Assembly (NCBI GenBank): GCA_016987375.1
Contig: PJRA01000524.1
Coordinates: forward strand, 1,269,259-1,333,258
Source of the DNA: Brachionus koreanus
Taxonomy: Eukaryota; Rotifera; Eurotatoria; Ploima; Brachionidae
DNA: 64,000 bases
Direction of reading: 5' to 3'
The translations under genes were made by a program, and so were the position numbers. Shown here one piece after another: positions 54,723-64,000 of this stretch (within the stretch, counting starts at the first letter, position 1; every line of letters starts with the position of its first letter). The notes beneath the pieces were generated by a model, which was given only the letters and a program-made list of their open reading frames with translations, did no database searches and was not told the origin of the DNA.

Positions 54723-57700
54723 TTAATTTCTAATTTTTTTAGAATCTATTTTCAGTCTATTGTTTGTTTCGTCATTTGAACTCTTTTCCAAGTATACTCG
54801 TTCTCTTTTGTAATCGGTTGAGATTAAGCCTAAAAATACAAATTTACAGACTAATAAGATTAATGTTACTTTTATCTTATTTACTTGTCAAAATCAATCC
54901 GACTAATTGAAATAAGCATAAAAAAGCATTTCCATAAAATACTCCAAAATTAAATATAAAAAATGCATATAAATAAATCATTGCTACACCAGTTAACTTT
55001 TATGTCAATTTAAATTATTTGATTACTTTAATTTTACGCTATTTTACCGATGAAATAAAAATCAAAAAACCGCAAGATGTGCCAGAGGAAACTGGATATG
55101 TTCTTTCGGAGACATATTCGTAGCTTGCCGGCAAATAAAATCCAGAAAAAAATCTAAAATAAAATAAAAAAGAAATTAATTTTTTTAAATTTTGATAATT
55201 TATGAAAAAGCAAAATGACATTTTAACACATTTATATTTATTAACGACTTTCTCATTTATAACATTTATTTAATTTTTTTAATAATTGATTTTTTAATTT
55301 TAAAATTTTGACTAAAATAAATATTGATTGCAAATTTTGAAAAGTCAGAATAACCCATTTTTTCATCCATTTTTTTTAACCTAATTATAAAAGTATTAAT
55401 ATAGTCTATTTTAATTTGTTTTTTAGATATTTATTTAATTAAAATCATTATCTGGTAAATCTATTCATGATTTATGTTTCTAATCAAGTTTTATTCCCTA
55501 TTTTAGAAATTTAATAGTAAACGATGTATTAATTTTCTATCCTAAGTAAAATATTTATATAAATAAAACGAAATTTTTTAAGAAATAATTTTAATTCATT
55601 TAAAAAGGCTTTAAAATTCTCTTTTCTGTTTTTTTTTGTAATATGAATTTAGTAAAATTATAGCTAATTTTACAAAAAAATATATCTCCTAATAAATTGT
55701 ACATTTATTAACGGAAGAAAAATGAAAAAAAAAATGAGATAAAATAAGCAATTAACTCTTTTAAAAGAAGAATAAGAGCTGTTGAGAATGCTAAAGTGAG
55801 ATTTTGTAATGAATAAAATCATTTAAATAATAACAAGTGATTGTTAACTATTTAAAATAGAATAGGAATAAAACTGACCACCATCTTAAATTTATCTTTT
55901 TTTACAAAAGAATCTTTCTTATTTAAAAAAAAAATTTTTATGTACTTGATTTTATATAAGCATTTTTTAAACAAAATCTTAGTTTAGTTAAGTCTAGTTA
56001 ATTTGTATAAATGTATATAGCAAAATTGATGACACCGTTGTTTTCATACAGTTGTGCCTGTCAATTATTATATATATATAGTTTTTTTTTCATAAATTCA
56101 ATGCGATGATTAAGAGAAAAAAAGAGTTTTAACTCGAGTCTTTTATGATAGCATTTTGTGTTGTTAAAATCATGAGTATTTTTTAATTTATATTTTTTTA
56201 AAAAAATCAAAAGTTGTAAAATAACACTAAATAACATCAAAATAGACTCGACTTAAAATCTTTTTTTATTTTTTTTTGATTATTAAAAAAAAAACATATA
56301 TATAAAGTAATTCACAGACATAGTACTGTAATAAACGGTGTTTGTCACTAACTTTGCCATTTATAATCTCAAATCTCAAAATTTTCCATATTTGAACAAA
56401 TTTTTATGAAACTAACAATATTCTATCATAAGTTATACATTAAGAAATTATTTTAGAATAATTTTGAATACTTCAAATATATCATTCGAAACAGAAAATG
56501 ATTTGGAATAAAGTGATTTGATTTAAAAAATGACTTTATTATTTTTTAGATGAAGAATAACTATTTAAATAGGAGGATATGTATCAAAGGCGAATTAAGT
56601 CATGTAAAGAATCCAAAATTCTAAAAAATTATGATTTTATGCACAACACATATAAATCTTTAAGTTTACAAAATTTCAAGCATTTCTTAAATTCCTAGAT
56701 TTTTTTTTGATTTGAATTTTGTACAAATAATTATGGTTAACCCGTTAGTTTTTTTTATAATGCTTATTAAATAAAATTTTAACAAAGAAAACACTTATAA
56801 CACATATTAATTTTTATTCAGGTGATTTAAAGTCTCGAATTTTTTCTAGTTAGAGAAGGAACATGAAAGTTACCAATAAAAAAGATTTTTTAACATCAAA
56901 AAGCATTTATTTTTGGAAAAATTTTTTAAATGTCCTTTTTAAATAAAGATTTATTATATTTTGATATATTTTTTTTGATGATGATAATGAAAAAAACATT
57001 GTGAATTCTAAGAAAACTTGAAATTATCTTAAAGATTTTTAAAAATTAAAACAATTGATTTTTAAAGTGTTTTGTCAAAAATTTATGCAAAATTCTGAAC
57101 TTTTATATGTTCTTAATCAGAAATTAATTTTCGTTCTTTTTTTAAAACTGACCATACCAGAGTATTTTATTGTTAACATTTATTTCAATGATTGCCTAGA
57201 ATTTTAACTTATTAAATTAAAATTAATTAACTGTGCAGCTATGATACAATAAAAAAATCTATTATAAGTCTAAAATATGGAAAGCTATTTTTTTGTTGAA
57301 ATCATTTTTAAAAGCTTTTGAATGAATCTTCTCTTTTTAATTGCGATTTTCTAGTTCAGTATTGCAATAATTTTATTTTTCAGAAAAATTACAATTATTG
57401 TATTCTATTGAATAAATTTTAAAATGGACATAAATTTCTATCTAAAATTGACGTGAATTTTAGTAACTTTTGTATCATAAAAAAGTGCAGCATTGTCATC
57501 AAAATTAAAATTACAATGATTAAATTAAATTAAATTAAACAACATGTAAGGACAAAAAAATCTTATTATTGAATTTAAATCCTGGTCTAATAAGTTACTA
57601 ATCTTAAATTAATTTATTTTTTAGCCAATTTTTGCTTTGAAAAGAAAATATTATGGATCAAAAAATTAATGGGAAAACCAAAATAAAAAAAATTTACCCA

Positions 57701-59065
57701 AAGAAAAAAATTGCACAAAATGGAAACCAGATATCAAGTTTAAGCGTAGTTGTAAACAAAATCATAGACATTAAAGTTACAGCATAACTTAATACTGTTA
57801 ACATTCTTAAATAAAAAATTAAGATTTAATCTTTTTTTATTTTCAAGTTTACTTGAATGACTTAGTATAGTCAATTAATAATCCCGATGAAATAATGCCT
57901 AAAATGGTTGAGATGATTAAAAACAGCTCTATTATTCCAATTTTAGTACTATTTTCCTAATTTTTTGAAAGAAAATCAAAAACTTTAATTCTATTAAATT
58001 ATCAAGTTACTTGAAAATAATTTGCATATAGAATTTGATTTATTAAATATGTTATTGAATGCATAGATCCAATTAGAAATGCATGTGATATAGCGACAAA
58101 TATGAAGCTTTGTTTGGACCAAATTTTGGACATGGACAACCATGAACGAACAAAATTTTCTTTATAATTTCTATTAAGAAGTGTTTTTTGACTGTTTTTG
58201 ATCTCTACTTGAGCATAACTTGGACATTTTTCAGGCTGATCTCGAACCACTTAGGAAAAATAAACTCTCAATTCATTGAAATTAATTGTTACTTACAAAT
58301 TAGACACGAAATGGAAAGAAGTGATAATACAGCTGAAATAATCAAATAGATTACATCAAAATAGTAGATATTTGTTTCATATGAGTTGGATTTAGTGATT
58401 AGATAAGGAATTATAAGGAAAGAGACAAGCTGACCCATCTTGAAACTCAAAAGTCCAATCTAAAAATGAAAAATGAGAAAAATTTTACTTTAATTTTTTT
58501 TTCAAAATACACTGATTGATGTGGCAACTTCATTTCTTGAAAACCATACAGCCGCTAGTCGAATAAGACAAATGGTAATAATTGTTTGTGAAACTCCGCT
58601 CACAATTTGACCAAAAAGTAGTAATTCATAGATTACATGTCTTATGGACGAATATTTTATCCAAGATCCAATACAACTAAGACAAGCACCCACAAGAGAA
58701 CAGCATCTAAATCCGAGACAGTCATTTAACAAAATTGCCGGAATGACAAAAACTATATTACTGATTATATGAACAATCGAGAGCCAATTTATCATATTAT
58801 ATTTATAAGAATTGTCATTTGAATCGGCTGGATGGTACAGACTAACCATAACATTCTGAATTTCAGTATAAAAATTCAAATGAACTGAATTGAGAATAGA
58901 TATAAAGAAAAAAATTATTAGAATAATCCATCGACGAGTGTACAAAAATGGCTTTTCTGAACTATCTGCATCAATCTTGCTATTTGATTTTTTGATTCTA
59001 TCATCTGAGTCAAATTCTGATTTTACGTCTACATCAAAATAGCCTGATATCCCATTAGTCGTCAT
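54723..59065 (-). CDS. FLVCR-like major facilitator transporter A (497 aa)
   Basis: Twelve-helix MFS carrier of the FLVCR1/2 family (choline/haem exporters or importers in vertebrates). Exons (minus): 59065-58511, 58459-58297, 58249-58011, 57956-57853, 57805-57698, 55153-55048, 54996-54885, 54829-54723. Landmarks: YTRRWIILIIFFFISILNSV (TM1), INWLSIVHIISNIVFVIPAI (TM2), GSWIKYSS, RLAAVWFSRNEVATS, then after the loop IGIIELFLIISTILG, GLLIDYTKSFK and the family block RTYPVSSGTSCGFL (vertebrate TYPESEGTSSGLL). It lacks the usual GNQLGTA after exon 1 (SFKMGQL instead). It is the tandem twin of the gene at 59271-63448, with identical intron phases. The fifth intron is 2.5 kb. Substrate cannot be read from sequence. 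Confidence 0.9.
55154..57697 (-). other. Intron 5 of FLVCR-like A (2544 bp)
   Basis: AT-rich intron holding the inverted repeat pair 56015-56080 / 56295-56360. No nested gene was seen. Confidence 0.6.
56015..56360. mobile_element. Inverted-repeat element in intron 5 of FLVCR-like A
   Basis: The left arm TATAGCAAAATTGATGACAC continues CGTTGTTTTCATACAGTTGT; the right arm, reverse-complemented, reads ATGGCAAAGTTAGTGACAAA continuing CACCGTTTATTACAGTACTA. Both arms end inward in a TATATATA run. The arms are about 65 bases and enclose about 215 bases of non-coding DNA. Single arms of the family occur at 34886 and 42615. Confidence 0.5.
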
Positions 59066-59270
59066 TTTTATTGACAGAAAATAAAAAAAGTTTCGTTTTG
59101 AATTCTTTAATTAATTTTATTTTTTTTTAAAATTATTTTCGGGCAATCAAAATTAAATTAATTTTTTTATCAAATTTAATTTTTAATTTGATTTAAAGAA
59201 AAAAAATTGTGAAAATTATTTTATTTTAAAAATAAAAAAAAATAGAAATATAAAAATTTTTGACTAGCAC

Positions 59271-62200
59271 TCATATGTGTTGATGTTCTTGAATTTCTTT
59301 TAACGCCATTTTAATTGCTTCTTGTCTTTTGAAGTTTTGTTTTACCATGGCTAGAACGAAAACATCATTTCTATTAAGAACTTTTTTTTTTGATTACCTG
59401 TCAGAATAGTTCCAATCAAAAGCATGATTATTAGAAACAAATTTCCATAAAAGGGGCCGTATGTAATTATAATTCGGCCTTGAGTATGAGTGAATAGAAT
59501 GCCAAAGATCTATAAAATAAATTTATTTTTATCAATGATTAAAGTTGAAAATTAAAAATTCGCATTATTTCTTTTTATTCTAATTTTTAATTTTTTGACT
59601 TTGATTTTATTTTTTTAATGTTAATAGCAAATTTTTAAAAAACTTAATTTCAATTTTTAAATAAAGTAAATGTTTTGTTAAGAATGTATTCTATCTGCAT
59701 TACTTTTCTTGAATCGCATATATTCTTTCAAAAGGAAAACCACTCAAATAGAGTCAAATATCATCTGTCATCTGAAAAATGCCGAAAAACTAAAAAACGA
59801 AAAAACTTATCAAGAAACTAACAAGAAACTTGATGATTAGTAAAAGTTTTGAAAATAAGAGCTTTTTGAGAACATAATATTTAAACGGAGGATAAGCATT
59901 TCAGATTTGTTTAAAATTTAATAATAATAATTTTCTTTATAAAAACTAAATTTAATTTTTTATAATATTTGAAGTTAATTATTAAATAAAATACTTGTTA
60001 AAATTAATACAAAAATATTTTTGCTATTTATTTATTATCAAGTCAAAAAATTTTGCGATATTTTTTTTATCTTTTTCTTATTTATCAATAAAACAAAAAC
60101 AAAAGTTATCTATTCTTCAAAATATATACCAATAAGGTAACAGAATATTTGGCCGAGTTCTTCATGGTATTAAATTTCGGACACAGATGGTCATTAAATT
60201 AATTTATAAAAGTCTTGTAAGGCCTCATTTAGAGTATGCTATTCCAGAATGGTGTTCATATTTAGAGATAAATAAAATGGATAGGATGTTCAACGAAGAG
60301 CTACTCGTGCTATTTCTGGTTTCAAAAATCTAAACTAGGATCCAAAACTTAAGGCTTTAAACTGACCAATTTAACCAAAAGAGGCACGAAAGATAACTTA
60401 ATTCAAGTGCTGTATGGGAAGAAGTTCGATCTCTTCCATCTCTTCTATTTTTGCCATTGTTCATCTAGCTGTATGAAGTCTAGAGTTATCTTGAAGAAAC
60501 AAACATAGATTTCCTGACCATGTAAAAGGATATTTTTCTTGAAATGAAGCATACGTTCGTTCTAATTGTTCAAAATAAAGTACAGCATTTACTATACAAC
60601 CGTCTGGAACAAGCTCAAAGTGTATTACTCATTAGGAAATTCACCAAAAACACAACATTATCTTTTTATCAAAGCCTCCTCTTTTCACTAATGGCTGACT
60701 TGGTTGTGATGGATTCAAACATTAATTTCTGTTATCATAATTTCAAAAATAGATTCACTTCTTATCACAAGCAAACGCAAACAGACGTTTGCTTAGTTAA
60801 TTTTTTCATCCTTCATTAAAAATATTTCACGAGTTAATGCTATTGCTGATAAGCCTTTTTTCTTTTTAAATAAACATAGAATTAAAATCAAAAATATCGA
60901 ATATTTTTTAAAAAACGCAAAATTTTATGACTCAACATAACGGGTGATGCATAAGTAAATTGACAAAAGTTAAGTTAACTTGCCCGATCATGCAAATGAT
61001 CAGGGGATCATATATATATTTATTTATAAACTAATAAAAATTAGCTATAATATTGCAAAAAAAAAATTTTAAAATGGGACTTTCTGTGTCTGAACGAGAG
61101 GCTTTTCGAAAAACAGTCAAACTTTTGCAACATACTGTATATCGTTCACCATGTTCGCTTATTTTGGACGACGAAAAGTACTTTACTTTGGCGGGCGACA
61201 ACATGCCGGGAAATGCTGGATATTACACAAATGACAAGTCTACTAGTCCGGACAGTGTTCGGTTTGCTGGAAAAGAGAAGTTTCCAAAGAAGGTGTTGGT
61301 TTGGACAGCCATATCCGATCGAGGAATATCAAAACCACTTTTTAAATTTTGTGAAATCCCTTATGACGCGGGTCAAAGCAAAGCTCAAAAAAATCGATCA
61401 CGATGTAGTTTTTCATTATTTAAAAATCAAAATTCTATTGAAAAATAAATTCTTTACATCAGAAAAAAAACCAGAACTTAATATCATATTTATTTTTTGA
61501 GATATTGCCTTTTAATTTTTGTCCATTTACTTATGCATCACCTGTTAATAGTTTTGTTTTTATTTAGTTGGTTTATTTTCTATTTGAATTTAGGATCATT
61601 GAAAGTCATATTAAAAATTAATATTTGTTTAAAAAAAATTTTCCAAATGAAAATCTGTAAATTTAAATTAAAATAAAATAAAATGAATTAGTAAACACAA
61701 TATTCTATCAATTTCATTTAGGAAAAAAAATAAATAAAATATTTTCCAAATCCTACTTGTGCCGATGAATTGAGCAATCCACATGATGTTCCTTCTGAAA
61801 CTGGATAGGTCACTTCAGCAGCCAACTCAAAACCCACCGGAAGATAGCCAGTCATGAAAAAGCTTCATTTTATTTTAGTCGATTTAAATCGAAAAATTTT
61901 TTCTTAAATTTACCCGAGTAAAAATGTTGTAAGAAAAATTGTCCAAATGTTGATTTGAATTGTAATAGAAAAAATAATCATGGCCAAAAATGAACTAGCA
62001 TATATGATCAATGTTGTGTATCTAAAAAAAAAGAATTATCGATTGAATTATTATGTTTGAGTATTTTCTAAAGATACTTAAATTGTTTTGTTCTATCCAG
62101 CACAAATCCACATACCACGGCACCAATTAATCCAGAAGCGACCAAAATCAGACCTACAACACCAATATTTTCATTCTCATCCTGGGTTTTTTAGCTTTAA

Positions 62201-63448
62201 ATTAAATTTTGCTTTTTAGAATTCATTTTTAAATTACTTGATAATAATTTGAAATTATCAAATTTAAAAGTGTGCTTATTGAATAGTATACACCGGTATT
62301 GATACCATAAGAAACAAGTACCAAAATATAATTAAAGTTTTTGAACAAATTTAAAAGTGATTGCTTGAATATTTCAAAGTCATTTTCTTGTTTTCTCAAT
62401 GATGCACTTTTTCTAATTTCTAGCTGAGCTCTACTCGGAGCTTTGACCGGTTGATTGCTAACAACTATGAAATTTTTGAAATTAAAATTTTTTTAATATA
62501 AGGGCTTTCATTTAAAAGCAAGTTAATCAATTTTTATTAAATATAAACAAAACTTTTTGCTATTAAATGACCTAAGATGAGAAAATCATACAAATTATAG
62601 ACAAGACAAAGAATATCGCACAAACAACTGCCACAGATATAAGAATATAATAGAAATTTTTTTCTATTACATCAATTGGATCTTTTTTTTGAACCAAACG
62701 CGGTGGCACAACAAACCCAATGGCAGTGCCTAGTTGATTACCAAAAACTCCTATCTAAAAATAAAATATTTTTTTATTCATTCAAATATTTTTCCTAAAA
62801 TACCGAAGTGGCCAGGCCGATTTCGTTCGGTCCAAACCATAAAGCAGACAATCTAGCCGGAATTCCGAGAGTAAAAGCTTGACCAATGGCACAAATAGTT
62901 TGTGCAGTCATAGCCAAATAGAATAAATTCTGGTCTACTGCAAAGCATTTTATAATTGAGCCTGCTAGAGTCAAAAATGCGCCCATTGAGCAAGACAATT
63001 TCAAGCCCTTTCGTTCTAGTAAAAACATAGCTGGAAACACTAATGGAATGTAGCACAACATATACACCATAGAGAACCAATTGACAGCGTCTATTTTTTT
63101 GACTGGATCGTCAGGCAAACTTTGATTGTAATAAAAAATAACCACATCTTGAATAATATTGTATTCAATCCAATTAAATGCACTTAATAAAGAAATAGAG
63201 CTAAATATAAACAATATTAGCCATCTTTTTCGGTAAAGTTTTATTTCGGCATCAATTGAATTTTCGTCTGAATAGATTATTTGTATTTTGGACTCAATAT
63301 TTGATTCTTGATCAATGTCTGTTGTTTTTATCTGGCTTGTCGCAATTTCATGATTTGAATTGACCAGTAAATAAAGTATATCATTTAATCGTTCGTTTGA
63401 CACAGCTCGCACATCTAATGAGGAATTACCAATTGGCTTCAATGACAA
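59271..63448 (-). CDS. FLVCR-like major facilitator transporter B (514 aa)
   Basis: Second FLVCR-family carrier. Exons (minus): 63448-62804, 62754-62592, 62464-62238, 62181-62078, 62021-61914, 61862-61757, 59509-59398, 59350-59271. Landmarks closer to vertebrate FLVCR than copy [21 protein letters not shown] (TM1), [20 protein letters not shown] (TM2), [59 protein letters not shown] then [13 protein letters not shown], and [13 protein letters not shown]. It has a longer hydrophilic N-terminus (about 65 residues) and a Lys/Gln/His tail. Exons 2, 4, 5, 6 and 7 have the same lengths as in copy A (163, 104, 108, 106, 112 bases). Intron 6 (2247 bases) has filled with transposons. It probably keeps the ancestral function; the substrate (choline, haem or other) is not shown by sequence. 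Confidence 0.92.
60170..60410 (+). mobile_element. Non-LTR retrotransposon relic in intron 6 of FLVCR-like B
   Basis: The plus strand encodes [20 protein letters not shown] then [12 protein letters not shown] and, one frame away, [14 protein letters not shown] and [14 protein letters not shown]. This is the VRPHLEYA...QRRATR.I region of CR1/Jockey-like reverse transcriptases with a frameshift. It abuts a mariner relic on its right. Confidence 0.65.
60411..60795 (-). mobile_element. Mariner transposase relic (catalytic domain)
   Basis: The minus strand shows [36 protein letters not shown] and then [11 protein letters not shown] followed by a stop and [15 protein letters not shown]. This is the mariner order: first catalytic region, W-DP.QP, K.ML..WW, and the second Asp in Q-DN..-H.A. 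Several stops and shifts, so it is inactive. No terminal repeats seen. Confidence 0.7.
60940..61545 (+). mobile_element. Internally deleted Tc1/mariner-type element with intact ends (606 bp)
   Basis: Ends are ACGGGTGATGCATAAGTAAA on the left and, reverse-complemented, ACAGGTGATGCATAAGTAAA on the right; the repeats extend about 30 bases (TTGACAAAAGTTAA against TGGACAAAAATTAA). TA dinucleotides flank both tips (60938-60939 and 61546-61547), the expected target duplication. It encloses a transposase frame that has lost its start and part of its catalytic domain. It lies in intron 6 of FLVCR-like B. Confidence 0.85.
61053..61448 (+). pseudogene. Truncated Tc1/mariner transposase
   Basis: The frame holds the first catalytic segment of a DD(E/D) transposase: [42 protein letters not shown] and [16 protein letters not shown]. 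After PLF the normal protein continues for about 100 residues with the remaining acidic residues; here the frame jumps to [20 protein letters not shown] (in the overlapping frame ending 61500), which is the normal C-terminus. So about 100 residues were deleted internally and the join is out of frame. It cannot encode an active enzyme. Confidence 0.8.
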
Positions 63449-63904
63449 TAAACTTTTACCTGGCTATTTTCAAATAGTTAAATTAATAAAAAAACTTTTA
63501 AACAAATTACCCTTAACATGTTAAAATTTAAACTAAATTTATGAGTTTTTCTCTCATTAAAGCGTCATTTAGTAGTTTTTGATAAAATAATTTTATTTGT
63601 TTGTCAAAAGCTTAAAAAGTTTCAAAAATAATTGATAGACGTAAAAGAAATAAAAAGCCTTAATATCGAGAATAAAATATTATGCTGTTTTTTTTGTTTT
63701 TTTCTTGCTTCGTTTAAAATATTTCAGAATAGATTTTCATAATTTTCAATTTTAATTTTAAATGCCAATCTTTGCAGAAAAAAGACATTTATCAAATTTT
63801 TTCAACAAAAAATTATGCTTTAATTAATTGATTTTTGCTTAAAAAACAGTTAAATAGTTATTAAACATTTTTCAAAATTGTATTTCCCATTTATATTTAT
63901 GACT
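63449..63904. other. 5' flank of FLVCR-like B
   Basis: AT-rich upstream region of the minus-strand transporter gene; no specific element recognised. Confidence 0.4.
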
Positions 63905-64000
63905 TTAACACTAGAAGCACCAAACGAGTCATTTTGACTCGTTTGAAAAATTTTTATATCCTCATATCTTTTGAATGGATTTTTCAAATAAATATATCTT
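63905..64000 (+). repeat. TTAACACTAGAAGCACC element end, running off the window
   Basis: Starts TTAACACTAGAAGCACCAAA followed by a perfect short palindrome ACGAGTCATTTTGACTCGT and TATCCTCATATCTTTTGAAT with GGATTTTTCAAATAAAT. The same blocks are present reversed at 160-250 and in part at 46843-47085. TTAA at the tip suggests piggyBac-type ends. Confidence 0.55.

Overview
The window is nuclear DNA of a small animal. It is very AT-rich (roughly three quarters A+T by eye). Genes are compact and mostly split by introns of about 45-70 bases with GT...AG borders, and the recognisable proteins are animal ones: a TBK1/IKK-epsilon kinase, a BMAL/cycle clock factor, XPG nuclease, ABCD4, LAMTOR5, POLG2, TIM29, TBCEL, ERp18/TXNDC12, a type I protein arginine methyltransferase and two FLVCR-like transporters. 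Base composition, tiny introns and the types of retroelement debris suggest an invertebrate such as a monogonont rotifer, but that is inference. No rRNA, tRNA or CRISPR was found. A 450-base run of N lies at 14162-14611.

Layout. 0.85-3.3 kb: two small Cys/Pro-rich paralogues (minus) with TATA boxes and a duplicated 3' flank. 4.57-7.64 kb: TBK1-like kinase (plus). 9.68-10.6 kb: coiled-coil protein (minus). 13.0-17.4 kb: ABCD4-type transporter (minus), whose long third intron holds the N gap and transposon relics. 20.4-21.9 kb: divergent pair TXNDC12-like / single-pass membrane protein. 22.1-23.8 kb: LAMTOR5 (minus) with the whole POLG2 reading frame inside its second intron on the same strand. 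26.2-27.4 kb: coiled-coil protein split by a -1 frame change at a slippery heptamer. 28.7-30.8 kb: coiled-coil/WD40 protein. 32.5-33.2 kb: TIM29-like. 35.4-37.0 kb: TBCEL-like. 37.7-40.8 kb: XPG, with a U12-like first intron. 43.8-45.1 kb: arginine methyltransferase. 48.5-52.2 kb: BMAL/cycle. 54.7-63.4 kb: two tandem FLVCR-like transporters with the same intron positions and phases.

These genes do not form a pathway; they are independent housekeeping, signalling and transport genes. The spaces between them are AT-rich and contain many decayed non-LTR retrotransposon 3' ends, mariner fragments, one internally deleted mariner element with intact ends, and several families of short inverted-repeat elements. 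Exon borders were chosen by eye from splice signals, reading phase and remembered family similarity; total coding lengths of all multi-exon models are multiples of three.
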